Assembly: GCF_921293095.1 (NCBI RefSeq)
Contig: NC_060254.1
Span: 60,930,069 to 60,994,068 of the forward strand
From: Ischnura elegans
Taxonomy: Eukaryota > Arthropoda > Insecta > Odonata > Coenagrionidae
Length of the DNA: 64,000 bases
Reading direction: 5' to 3'
Shown: positions 21,735 to 32,245 of the stretch, in pieces
Layout of the letters: every line of letters starts with the position of its first letter
Position numbering within the stretch: the first letter of the stretch is position 1
Made by a program: the position numbers and the translations under genes
Notes under the pieces: model-generated
Told to the model about the DNA's origin: nothing
The model's input: only the letters and a program-made list of their open reading frames with translations
Databases searched by the model: none

Positions 21735-22150
21735 TGAGAGTACAAGCACAGGAGTAAGGAAACAATTCATCAGATGGTATGCATGGAGCATGTTTCTCTA
21801 TGGAAGCGAGGCTTGGCCGTTGATAGCATCGGAGAAATCAAGACTGGAAGTATTCGAATTGTGGTGATGCCGGAGAATGATGAATGTAAAATGGATCGAC
21901 CGAATAAGTAATGAGGAAGTGATATGCAGAGTGGGAGAGAAAAGAAGTCCTCTAAAAATCTTAATAAGAAGACGGGGCAACATAGTTGTCCACATTAAGA
22001 GGTAAGATGGTTGAAAACAATCCTATAAAGACAAGGGGAAAGCAAGAAGGACAAGGAAAGGCCCTTAATAAGGTACATAGGACAGGCTATAAAAACATGT
22101 TAACGAGAAGAAATACGTGTTTATGTAAGGGCTACATAATGTGGAAGTTC
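21735..22150 (+). mobile_element. RTE-like LINE 3' end (family A), copy 1 of 5 in a cluster
   Basis: Encodes KQFIRWYAWSMFLYGSEAWP, EKSRLEVFELW, a stop, CRRMMNVKWIDRISNEEV and GEKRSPLKILIRRRGN, then decays. It is the longest of five same-strand tails between 21.7 and 23.9 kb. A MITE inserted at its 3' side at 22154. Confidence 0.7.
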
Positions 22151-22153
22151 TAA

Positions 22154-22387
22154 AGGCCGTTTTACACGGGGCACGGAATTTCGCAGGTTAGAGCTGCATT
22201 AATTTCTAAAATGGCGTGGAATTGCGCGAATGCATGAACGAAATTAGAACAGGGGCTATTTTGCCGTCTCTCATCCACGCATTCTCGCATGTGTTCTAGC
22301 AATTCACCGCTTTACACGACGCAATTTTGATTGCACCTTCGCACGTACGTCAGATTGCGCAATTTCGTGTACCGTGTAAAACGGCCT
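22154..22387. mobile_element. MITE with AGGCCGTTTTACACGG ends, second copy
   Basis: It is nearly identical to 8669-8902, including the inner segment ATGCATGAACGAAATTAG. It separates RTE-like copies 1 and 2, so it entered after the cluster formed or with one copy. Confidence 0.75.
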
Positions 22388-22665
22388 TTAGATAAGTAGG
22401 AGGGGAGAGAAGCCTCATGAAAACATTAACAAGAAGACGGAACAACCTCAAAGGGCACATCTTGAGACATGATGGCCTGATGAAGACAATCGTCGGGGGA
22501 TAAGTAGATTTCAAGAACGAAAAAGCAAGATCTCGAATGAAACATAAGAAAAAGGTAAAGAAGGATATGAAAGAGAAGAAATAAGAGAAGAAATAGAGAA
22601 ATTGAGTGGGGAGCTACGTCAAACCAATCTTAGGATTGTTGACTAGTGATGATGATGATGATGGG
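22388..22665 (+). mobile_element. RTE-like LINE 3' end (family A), copy 2
   Basis: Starts inside the GEKRSLMKTLTRRRNN block and runs to the WRAA tail and TTGACTAGTGATGATGATG. Internal deletions and frameshifts are present. Confidence 0.65.
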
Positions 22666-22774
22666 AGATCCACTCCCTCAAATAACAGTACATCCTCAAG
22701 GGATCGATAATGTCACCAACATTTGAAAATTGAGCGGAAATTTTGGCGGTCTTTTTATTTAAAAAAATTAGGAG

Positions 22775-23240
22775 GGAATGGCGGAAATAAAGAGATGTGT
22801 TCTAAAAACCTTGAGGAGAATACGGGACAACTTAGTTGGCCACATTATGTGATGTGATGGCCTATTGAAAGCATTCTTATAAGGGTAGGTGGAAAGGGAA
22901 GAAGGCCAAGGGACGGCACCGAATGAGTTACATAGGACAGGTTGTGAAGGATGTAAAAGAGAAGAAACACGTCATTATGAAACGGCTATCGGATGGGAGA
23001 GCTGCGTCAAATGCGAGTTAATGTCTAAATGTATGGACTCGTAAATGCACACGAAAATGCACCGTGCAACCACCAAATTTGTGCGAATGCATGTACAGAA
23101 AAGAGAACCTGTTCTAATCTGGTCCATGGATTCGTGCATATTCCATTCCAGTTCACAAAAATCGTTCATCCCAACAGACATTTACTCGAACGTGTTAATG
23201 TGTCGTGTAAACAAGCCTTAAGGATTGCTGACTTATGAAA
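22775..23240 (+). mobile_element. RTE-like LINE 3' end (family A), copy 3, split by a MITE
   Basis: The tail reads from AAAACCTTGAGGAGAATACG to GAGCTGCGTCAAA, is interrupted at 23011-23217, and resumes with CTTAAGGATTGCTGAC, which is the normal continuation. Confidence 0.6.
23011..23217. mobile_element. Insertion ending in a TTTACACGACA-type terminus
   Basis: It interrupts the RTE tail. Its right end (ATGTGTCGTGTAAACAAGCC) resembles the ACACGG-ended MITEs in style, and GTTAATGTCTAAATG on the left resembles the inverse of its right part. The partner termini are imperfect. Confidence 0.45.
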
Positions 23241-23465
23241 ACGGGACAATTTAGATGGACACGATGGCCTGATGAAAACAACCGTTGAAGGACAGATTGA
23301 AGGGAAGAAGGGCAAGGGACAACCCCCAATTATTTATAGAAGGGACAGGTTATCAAGGATGTTAAATAGAAGAAATATGTCGCTATAAAAAGGTTAGCGG
23401 ATAGGAGAGAGGAATGAAGAGCTGCGTCAAACCAATCTTAGGATGGTTGACTAATGGTGATGATG
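23241..23465 (+). mobile_element. RTE-like LINE 3' end (family A), copy 4
   Basis: Runs from GAAAACGGGACAATTTAG through AAGGATGTTAAATAGAAG to GAGCTGCGTCAAACC and GGTGATGATGAAG. It is the same tail block as its neighbours. Confidence 0.6.
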
Positions 23466-23574
23466 AAGTTCTATTGCTGATTATACACCAAGGACGAAGT
23501 TAGTTCGCCGTGACGAAGACGCCGTGACGGTTTTTTCATTCGATTGGTTTCCTTATGTATTTTTGGGCTTCGAA

Positions 23575-23880
23575 ACTTAGCAAGTAACGAGGATGTGCTA
23601 AGAAGAGTAAGAGGCCTTTTAAAAACATTAAGCAGAAGACGGGAAAACTTAGTTGGCCACACTTTGAGGCATGATGTCCGGATGAAGATAATCGTTGAAG
23701 GATAATTGGAAGGGAAGGAGGGCAAGGGACGACCCCGAAAGAGTTATATAGGACAGGTTATCAAGGATGTTAAAGAGAAGAAATACGTAGCTATGAAAAG
23801 GCTGGCGGATAGAAGAGAGGATTGGATAGCTGTGTTAGACCATCTTAGGATTTTGACTAATGATGATGATGATGATTACA
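23575..23880 (+). mobile_element. RTE-like LINE 3' end (family A), copy 5
   Basis: Part of it is still open (23706-23888): EGKEGKGRPRKSYIGQVIKD, VKEKKYVAMKRLADRRED, W and the (GAT)n end. It closes the cluster. Confidence 0.65.
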
Positions 23881-24440
23881 TGTTATAGAGATTGCGGAAT
23901 GGCGAAAGCAATTTCTACGGGTGGTCCATTTGTTGTAGGCCACGATGGCGCAGCAAAGGGATTCGCGAGCCGTTATATCCGGCCGCGTCATTCGCCTCTC
24001 CCCTCAGCACCAACCGTCCGTATCATCATCAATGGGGCAGACGCCTTGGAATGCCCGGCGTGGCGGAAGTTGCGTAATCTCATTCAATGTGCGAGGCGCT
24101 GCCGGAATAAAAACGCGGAATCCATTCGGTCGGCCTTTTATTGAGGCGTATAAAATCATATTTTACGATCCTTGCGAGGAGAAACACGAAGAACAAAGAA
24201 CCCGTCCGTGGCACTTCATTAAAACGCAGCACACCCCGACCATTTGTCTCACATGATGTTTTTGATCCTTCTGACACCGACGCTTTTTCCGTTTCGATTC
24301 GCGAGCAATTTATGACGATCGAAGCAGAGGATGGGTAAATAGAGGATCCGTTTGATGTGCCGAGACGATTAAATCGTTGTTGCAATGAGAAATTGCTATT
24401 TTTCCGACACAATTTATTTTACAATGAAATTTCAGGATTT
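23881..24440. other. Unclassified, GC-richer sequence
   Basis: Overlapping frames of 61-110 codons occur on both strands. None has a recognised domain, and open frames on opposite strands are expected by chance at this GC content. Confidence 0.35.
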
Positions 24441-24443
24441 TTT

Positions 24444-24873
24444 TTTGCAATTTACTATTTGAAAAGTATTAATATTCTCCAATATTAATATTCTCCAATA
24501 TTAATATTCTCCAATATTAATATTCTCCAATATTAATATTCCATTATTAATTATTAACCCCTTGCGCTGCAATGACGAGTCTAACTCGTCATGAACTTTC
24601 GACGCCAAACCGCGCAATGATGAGTGTAACTCGTCATCGGATTTTCATATTTTTAGCACTATTTAGAAGAACAATATAATTATTTTGAAAGTTTAAAATA
24701 AAAATGATTTTATTCGAGTAGCGATAGTTGTATTCTCCATGTTTAATAATAAAATTTTACATCAAGGTTCTACGTTTATTACAAACTACATTATATCATT
24801 TAATTACCTACCATTTAAAAGAGAACCACAGAAATAATCTCCAATATCAATACTTTTCAAATAAGAAATAGTA
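24444..24873. repeat. Inverted-repeat-bounded element with a TTAA-CCCC inner end
   Basis: TTTACTATTTGAAAAGTATT (left) is mirrored by AATACTTTTCAAATAAGAAA (right, about 24849-24868). Inside, TTAACCCCTTGCGCTGC at about 24554 resembles a piggyBac-type end, followed by two copies of a GCAATGAYGAGT...AACTCGTCAT motif. No right piggyBac end was found. Confidence 0.4.
24467..24545 (+). repeat. 16-bp tandem repeat, about 5 copies
   Basis: The unit TATTAATATTCTCCAA is repeated about five times. The mirrored end at about 24840 carries only one unit, so the array expanded on one side. Confidence 0.85.
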
Positions 24874-25816
24874 GATACTCAAGCTATACATAAATGATAG
24901 TATACACCCTGTTATCCTTTGGAAATATTTCCCCAAAGGTGACTGCCACGTCAATCGAACAACCGGTTTACGAAATAAATGTTTCCGACTTTGGCAGACA
25001 TTCGGATATCCCTATCCTCGGACATTTTCACTTGAACAAATTAGAAACATAAAATAATTTTTATTATTTATAAGTTCTTTATAAGACCAAGGGTATTCGG
25101 TTTTGTGAAGCATCTCAAGCTAGAGATGTGAGACTCAAGGTTGGGTAGTTGGGGCAAATATGATTTTGTTGCAATGTCTAATTTGAAAATTATTTATATT
25201 CTCACTATATGGTACCGCAAACTATACATACCCAACAGTACATACCTTTGTTTCCTTATACAATATTTTCCAGAAATTCAATAGTTACAGATCAACTCTG
25301 TTTGTACACACATACATTTTCTTTTCAAACGTACTCTCTTTCAACCACTCCCTTGTAAATTATTTGTTGTTCCTACTTCAATTTATTTAACACGATGAAA
25401 ATATTTTAACCTTGGAAAAAGAATCTAAAAATTAAATTTATTGCGAAACGGACATACTCATTTTATTTTAAATTAATTGCGAAACTTTTAGTGCAAGTTA
25501 CAATCTGCAAGCGACAGCCCAATTTAGCTTCTGGAGTTTTCATTATTTCACTAAGACCATAAGATGATTGCTGAAGCAGATTGCTTACATTAAAAAGCAA
25601 CCAGTTACTACTGAAACATTTCTCGTAAGCCTACACCTTCCAGAAGTTGTTCCACAAAGTCCTTGCACAAAATGTTCAACCTTTAAATCGAAATGTAAAA
25701 TAACTGAATAATAAAAATACTTAAGTTAACAATGGATTAAATCATAAAATAGATGATGCGTTACAAATGAATAATTTTACTTTTGGACGGGTCATTTTGC
25801 ACATGAGTCAGGCTAG
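24874..25816. other. AT-rich sequence, nothing recognised
   Basis: No open frame of note, RNA gene or bounded repeat is seen. Confidence 0.4.
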
Positions 25817-25824
25817 GATGAGAG

Positions 25825-26113
25825 CATAGGTGGATTTAGGGGGGTACGGAAGCACGTGACCCCCCATACGCTTATAAAATACACGAGATTTTTAACACAG
25901 TTATCATTATGTTCGTTTAGTTTTGTGTATTACGCAGCTTCATTCATTTAATATCATGTTAATAAATTAATTTGATATTAAAATAAAGAGAATATTTCGT
26001 AAATTAATTGGTGTAATTATTATGTAATAATTATTTTTAATCTCAAAAATGAGAAGACCGTTTGTTCATCAGACCCATGTGACCCCCCAGAAAAAATCCT
26101 GGATCCGATCTTG
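25825..26113 (+). mobile_element. hAT-type MITE, 289 bp
   Basis: The ends CATAGGTGGATTTAGGGG and GGATCCGATCTTG are imperfect inverted repeats. GATGAGAG on the left and AATGAGAG on the right form an 8-bp target duplication with one change. A reverse-oriented relative is at 35113-35377, sharing ACACAAAAC and the AAAGAGAATATT core. Confidence 0.65.
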
Positions 26114-27197
26114 AATGAGAGTAGGTATATATGCACTAATTTCCTCATAACTAACCCATGCAGTAAATGATACTACAATTGTTTCCGGCTTAATTGAGAA
26201 ATAGACGACTCAATTATAACATCGACACCGTGAATTAATGATTGATACACCCTTTTTCACGGAGTAAACGTATTAGATTTCCATGGACTTTCTCCTGCCT
26301 TCAAAAATAAAGGTAAAAACCTAATTAACATTTCCCACTAAAATAATGTCTCGTAATTAGATTAGAACATTACGCGGCCATCAAATGAGCATTGAATAAA
26401 ACATGTGTTTTAACACCTTTTTACTTTCTAATATCCACGTTAATTCCCAGAATAATGCATGATACAATAATTTGAATACAGAAATAATTTGATGGTCTAA
26501 CTTGAATCATTGATTCAATTATTTTAACTAAAAAGACACCACCCACTACGATAACAGTTATACAAATACCTATCTATTAGGACCGGTTGCGACGGATTAG
26601 TTGGACCACAGTTCAGCTGTTTCTTTCTGAAATATATAGCCCCTGCAGATAAATTCAAACTGTAATGGTGAAACCGGTTTAGTTTCTCCAATATTATAAA
26701 TAGTGACGATCTAAGAAGTTTCCCATAATACCAATTCTGGAAATATAAATTCCTAGAGCATACTGCGATTCTATTTCCGACTCTTTTTCGTCATGGTTAC
26801 TAACCCAATAAATGATAATTCATGCTGATGAAATAATTTTTACGAACGGAAAACAAGAAAACAAGAGTTGAAATACGTTTCAATTGTTAACTACCACTGC
26901 AAACTACATAGAAGTTCTGGTTAGTTTCAAATGCAATAATTTCAAGTACACTGGGCATGCTGATATACCTTGCTAGCTATCTTTAAGCGTATTGATTTTA
27001 AAAATTTTCATTTGAAAATTCATAAAAAAATCTAAAGCTGCGCAGATGTAGATGTAGATGAAATGCTTATAGATATTGTCAGATTTTTCTCTTTCGTGAG
27101 TCTTGAAACTGTAAAGTCAGTCCTTCAACACTAGACCTTAGCTCTTCACTACGTACAACACACAAGACATTGATAGATTTTTTTCTAAGATCTACTT
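26114..27197. other. AT-rich sequence with a small LINE tail
   Basis: GATGTAGATGTAGATG at about 27045-27060 is the (TGTAGA)n terminus of the CR1-like family. The rest is featureless to me. Confidence 0.4.
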
Positions 27198-28247
27198 TTG
27201 CCCTCTCACAAGCTCTTAGTCTGGACGCACTTTCTATTCCTCCCTACATGTATTTTTTATATCGCTCCTATACTCTTCCTTCGCCGATGGCCGCCACTCC
27301 GAGGCCAACCATATTTTCCCGCTGAGAGATGGGCCCGGAAAGAACCTCCTTCCTATATACGCGCAGAGAGCTACCACGCGCCCAGCCTGCAAAATAAATA
27401 GATGGTAGGTATAAGGTCGGGGAGGGAGGTACGTGCTTCTTAAAAAGTCTCTCCTGTGAAAAAAATGGAGCGGGCGACGAGAGATAGGAAACAAAAAATT
27501 GACGCGCCAAGGGAAAGTGGAAGGGTGCAGCCAGGAAGTCTAATAGAGCGAAGGTACGCACGCATATATTTTTTTCTCGCCGGTAGATTGACGAAGGAGG
27601 TACGAGGAAATTTCAACTCCGCCGCAGAATATGGAGATGAAGAAATACGAGAGGATCGTGTCGGATTCGCGCGGAGATGGGCGAGGCTCGCGGGATATAT
27701 GTCGAGCGCGCACCGGAGGATTGAGAGGCTTTTGATGGAACCCCAACCCCTCCCGACCCATAAATGATTATGCCAAAAAAGGGATAATGACGCGGATGGA
27801 TCAACGAGGAAGGCGTGAGTATGCTGGGCTCTCCTCCTCCGTGAGGTCGTTCACCGTTGCCTAAAAATATAGACTGTCCCACAGTTCGTGTGTCATTTTT
27901 TGACCTCTAATTTTAGTAACTTCGCAATCGAGCAATATTCATGAAAATTGGCATACTTATGGGGAAAAGTCCTAAGTTTTGTTGATTGCATGCAAAATTT
28001 TACCATGTTGACCTTTTGAATTCATAATGTAGGCCCAAACCAAAAATTTGAATTTGCCTCGTGGGGTTTCTATGTTAAAAAATCGAGATAGAAAAAGTCT
28101 GAATTTCATTGACCAAGATGCCAATTCTTATATTTTGTTTGCAAATTGTATGGTTCACCAAACGCCATGAGTGGATTTCGAGTTTTAAGCATTTCTTACT
28201 TTCGAGATTTAAAATCTCCATTTATTTTCATGTGATTCGTCAAAAAC
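27198..28247. other. Unclassified sequence, first part GA/GC-rich
   Basis: Overlapping frames of 73-103 codons on both strands (27.2-27.9 kb) look compositional. Sequence from 27.89 kb changes character (AT-rich, GACCTTTTGAATTC). No domain is recognised. Confidence 0.35.
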
Positions 28248-28340
28248 AGCTTCGGCCGTACGGAAAGCGTTATAAATATATTAAACAAATTAGGTTGGAA
28301 GCCGCTGGAGACTCGAAGACTGCGCGCTAGGATGGAAAAA
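28248..28340 (+). mobile_element. CR1-like LINE fragment
   Basis: Encodes FGRTESVINILNKLGWKPLE and TRRLRARM, the same block as GRTDSVIQML-LGWEPLETRRLRAR at 11.1 kb. About 90 bp survive. Confidence 0.7.
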
Positions 28341-28648
28341 ACATATCTTGGCCGTTAGAATGCCGAGAAAAATGAGGACCATTGAGCATAATCCCAAAGC
28401 GATAAAATCAAATTCTGCCGTACACCCCCACAAGGGCGTACCCAGGATCATAACTAGGGGGGGGGGGGGGCAAGCCATGATCTTGGGGGCGGGGGGGGGG
28501 GGGGGGGGGCAGACCAAGTTGTGACATTAGTTTATGAGATTATTTCCTTGAAAAAATAGTTTTATTTTAGTTACATATATATTATGGTAATACATATCAT
28601 TTTTCGTGGGTTTAAAGAAAATTTGTAGAATGCTTTCGTTTCGATTCT

Positions 28649-30373
28649 GGGGGGTGTTTCAGAGTCTCCCTTTCCGAGCGGATCGGGAGACTTGACGCGG
28701 ATTCTGCGTCACTTACTATCGGCCAGGCAATCCGTGCGTTTCAGACCGGCTTCCTATCGACTCAAGGCCGGCTTTCCTATCGGATAGAAGTCGAGTGGGC
28801 TAGAGGTGCCGGAAACTCATTCCGGTGGCGAGTGGAGATATGTTATATTGCTGTTTTTTATTAAGTATTTGGCTATAATAAAATCATACCACTTTATTTC
28901 ATGAGTGCTGATATATGTGGATATTATGATAGAGTAATATAAGTGCAAGTGACTTTAATTCTCGTGTAAATTAGGCGATAAATAGGCAGACTGTATCACT
29001 GGCGGTACAAGATCGTTTGCGTTGTTATTTGGACGAGTAATTTGGTAAAAAGAACGTGAAACAAGTTGGAATGCATGGCATAATGACTTACAAATATGCA
29101 GGTAGCATAATGCATTGAATACGTGTCCGTGGGTTAGGAAGTATAACACTTTGTATAGTTTGAAATGATTGTGTGTATGACTTGGCATCGTAGTCACATC
29201 GAAATTAGACGTGGTTATGTACCTAATTCAGTTGATTCCATGGTACATGGTTTCAGTACATTCCATGTACATTCTAAACATTCATTTTAATACGAAATAT
29301 TAGTTCAAGCATAACGGGAATAGCCACGATAACAACTATACCGAAGCTCCCTCATGCCATCCTTTTATTTATACGTTACAAATTTCAGACATTCATCAAC
29401 AATTGACGGTGGCGCAGCGGGTTAAGGCAGTATGCAGCGAGGTAAAGTTTAAGGGTTCGATTCCCTTTTGCATCGAATATTTTTTTCTTTGTGGAATTAT
29501 CGCTCGCTGAAATATTATTTAGAAGATGTATTTCAAGGTGCATCAATAGCAACAATTTGTCATTTTCGTACCAAATAAAATGGTGTTATAGAAATAACCG
29601 AGAACATGCAAAACAGATAACAAACTAACAAAATTATTTTGCGTCATTTTAGCGTACATAACTCGAGCCATTACTATTAATGGACACTATTCAACCTAAT
29701 GTAATCACTGTATTTTCTTCCAGCGTAGCTCCACTTTCACGGAAAATTTGTAAGACGTTTACGGCATATCATGAAGGCAATAACATCATTTATGATGATC
29801 AATATTCATATTTAAATGAGATACTGAATTAAAATATGACAATTTGGTTAATCAATTGAGTAAGTAAACCATATGTTGTTGGAAAAAATTATGGATTTCG
29901 TGACTGCCTGTAGTTTAGTTCGTAAAAACAATCAACTATGCTCTCACGAGAATGACAGAACAAACTCGTTCCAAATTTTCCTTCATTCCCGTAATTTGCT
30001 CAAAACGACAGGGTATTACGTTAAAAAAAAACTACATACGAACAATTCTAAAATTATTTTTACCCGGCAACAGCGTCAATTATGTGACAATGTATCAATT
30101 AGCACTTATTTATGCCCGTATATGCCTTTCACCTCCCTTGTGAAGTATCAAATCTTGCGGGAGGTTATTTTCGCTGCTCACTTGTCACTTGAAAATTGTG
30201 ACGTTTTCTCGTTTCCCGGAGGAGGATGACTGTTGACGTCATACCAAAAGCGGAACGCTTTCCGATAGTATGTGTGAAATGCACGGAAGACGAGCGTAGG
30301 ATAGGTTCCCGATCGACTCGGAATGAATCCGTTTCCGATGCCGCCAATCCTACGAGACTCTGAAACACCCCCC
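28649..30373. mobile_element. 1,725-bp element with GGGGTGTTTCAGAGTCTC inverted ends
   Basis: The first bases GGGGGGTGTTTCAGAGTCTC are exactly mirrored at the end (GAGACTCTGAAACACCCCCC). It lies inside the GGGCGTACCCAG element. The interior has a tRNA-like segment at 29.41 kb and an uncharacterised 118-codon frame (29873-30229), with no transposase I can recognise. It is probably a non-autonomous DNA transposon. No clear target duplication is seen. Confidence 0.65.
29408..29475 (+). repeat. tRNA-like sequence with A and B boxes
   Basis: TGGCGCAGCGGGTTAAGGC fits an A box and GGGTTCGATTCCC a B box about 40 nt later. The T-arm pairs (AAGGG/CCCTT), but the acceptor strands (TTGACGG and TTGCATC) do not, so it is not a working tRNA. 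A T-run (TTTTTTT) follows near 29481, as for Pol III. It is either a SINE head or a tRNA relic within the TIR element. Confidence 0.5.
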
Positions 30374-30459
30374 AGTACTGATTTTGCTTAGACTTTTGCG
30401 ATTTTTGCTTCTAGAGGGGGGCAGCTGTTCCCCCCCTGCCCACGCTGGGTACGCCCATG

Positions 30460-30768
30460 CACCCTCATAAGAATGCGGCTGAACAATCAGCGAAAACCAT
30501 CAAATATTAAAAATTAAATATTAAAATGATTTGAAAGTACCTCTCACAGAGTTTGCCCGTAGAGCAGCATGTGGATGTTTTGAAGGGCAGCGAATCACTC
30601 ACAAGCTGGCGCGCCATGGCGGCACGATAATATGTGGTGAACACGGTGAACAGAGGATGCGTCGGAGGTGTGAAGGAATAACACCATCCCTCCAGTAGCT
30701 TCGATGCTCATTTCTTTCGCCGGCCTGCGAGACAATCCCAGATGTCTACTGTGGAATACAATGATACC
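30460..30768. repeat. Flank shared with 14.66-14.78 kb
   Basis: CATAAGAATGCGGCTGAAC and ATGATTTGAAAGTACCTC recur at 14.66-14.75 kb next to the sister GGGCGTACCCAG copy. The two loci therefore share more than the element itself. Confidence 0.45.
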
Positions 30769-31437
30769 AATAGGGTAGTTTCCTTCATCGAAGAAAACGA
30801 AAGGCATTGATTGCGATTCGTTACCCACCATTAGTGTATTCACAATATACAAATTATTTGGTTTTAGAAATACCGGTTTAGAAGAATGGCAAGGGCCAAA
30901 TTTTATCCTCATTTGAAAAAGGCCAGATTGGCGCCCATGCGATGCCACTCCACGTGACGTCACAGGGACCTAGTTTCTACACGAGAGGATAGGAGTTATA
31001 CATCGTCTGAGGTTACCAATGCATGCAAGAGGCACAGAGCTAAGGGGAACATGTCTTAATAATAACCTATTAAAACTGGCTAAGGTCGGAAAGTTTTCTT
31101 CGTTTGATAAGGTATTAATAAACCTTTTTTAAGCCAAGCGCTACCAGATAGCATGGTACTCAGCTACCCGCTAGCATCCTGCGTCGTATCAGCGCTCAGA
31201 ACCTCTCCAAGGTCACCTCACAAGGCGGGAGGGGGAACCAGAACTGCGTCACACGGACTTTTTTCCCATCATTCCTACTTACGCGTCGCGTTTTCGCGCG
31301 CTTGAAAATTTTCACTTTTCATTTAATCGCGAAAAATAGATATCGTCATTTAAAAATCTAAAAGCGTGAAATACGTACTCCAGGAGTAATAATCTTTCGA
31401 TTTAGACAATAAAAAAATAATAGGAAACCACCCTATT
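30769..31437. mobile_element. MITE-665, copy 1
   Basis: The ends AATAGGGTAGTTTCCT and AGGAAACCACCCTATT are inverted. Two further full copies are at 50055-50720 and 57996-58659 and one end fragment is at 47322-47461. An inner CACGTGACGTCAC block (about 30952) joins an E-box and a CRE-like palindrome. It has no coding content. Superfamily is uncertain, since target duplications are not consistent between copies. Confidence 0.8.
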
Positions 31438-31544
31438 GTACTTACCTTTAGCAGAATTGTAGGGATTCATAAATGTAGGTATTGATATCACAGAAATATC
31501 ATTCGTCGCATAAAATTTAAGTTTAAATCTCTCTTCAATCTCAA

Positions 31545-32035
31545 TTGATTCTCCCGCCAAGTGATCACTACGGAGCGACAGCCAGAAAACTCGCCAAATG
31601 GCTTCAGCATTGGCATTCCGATAAAAGAGAATTTTTGCGTTAATGCAGCTTCTCAGTGTGAAAAATAACGTCAATTCCCATTTAAAACAAAAGAAGAGAC
31701 ATGCTGAATTTTAGGAAGTGTTTTGATCCATGATAACGCTCGTCACCTCAACGCTGAAGCAGCCCAACTGCTCCTTGAGCAATTTCATTGGGACCTTTTT
31801 GATCAACCGCCGAGTAATGTCAACCTAGTTCCGTGTAACCTCCATCTTTACGCTGAAATGGAGATATGGCTAAGAGAGAAGCATTTTCAAACGGGCGATG
31901 AGCTTCAGGGCAAAGGCAACATTCATTGGAAGTATTGGCGCCAGCATCTTATGAAGAAGGTATAGTAAAGCTTGCTCACAGACACGACCGATTCTTCAAT
32001 CGCCTAGGCAACATTGTCGAAAGCACACCGTAAGT
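31545..32035 (+). mobile_element. Mariner-like transposase remnant, catalytic D lost
   Basis: The frame at 31708-31965 encodes GSVLIHDNARHLNAEAAQLL and WDLFDQPPSNVNLVPCNLHL, then WLREKHFQTGDEL. HDNAR is the second catalytic block of DD34D transposases. At 34 residues after that D, where the third D belongs (usually in APSD), there is N (VPCN). Upstream sequence shared with 54.0-54.3 kb contains stops. The element is inactive. Confidence 0.75.
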
Positions 32036-32124
32036 GTACTCAATATTTAGCTATGAAATAATTGTCAATCAATCACTTCGTCTTCTGTTCATGAGCCATT
32101 GGAACTTGAAAAACGGCCCTCGTA

Positions 32125-32245
32125 TTAGTTGCTCTGTGGGTTGGGTTTGTGTGATGGATTGTGTTTTGGTATCCCCCCTTGAGGGCCTGGGTTCAAATAC
32201 CGGCGGTGGGACTTGAATTTTCTGCCGAAGAATCGTTAATTACAC
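32125..32245 (+). repeat. tRNA-derived SINE candidate
   Basis: GTGGGTTGGGTTTGTGTGAT could be a worn A box and GGGTTCAAATACC a B box, followed by a conserved-looking body GGCGGTGGGACTTGAATTTT. No cloverleaf forms. Only one copy is in the window. Confidence 0.35.

Larger units (their letters stand above)
28433..30459 (+). mobile_element. GGGCGTACCCAG-ended element, interrupted by a larger TIR element
   Basis: The left end AGGGCGTACCCAGGATCA is at 28433 and the right end CACGCTGGGTACGCCC at about 30438-30453. Between them the body found at 60.2 kb is interrupted at 28649-30373. The flanks ACACCCCCACAAGG and GCACCCTCATAAG may be a worn target duplication. Long G-tracts lie near 28456-28510. Confidence 0.65.

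Noticed and set aside
24467..24545. Possible CRISPR array
   Set aside because: The 16-bp units are directly adjacent with no spacers, and the sequence is eukaryotic.
28456..28510. Long G homopolymers as a possible quadruplex regulator
   Set aside because: They are a variable tract next to the end of a repeat family and may be partly sequencing or assembly noise.
29873..30229. 118-codon plus-strand frame within the 1,725-bp TIR element
   Set aside because: Considered as a transposase, but no catalytic or DNA-binding motif is visible.
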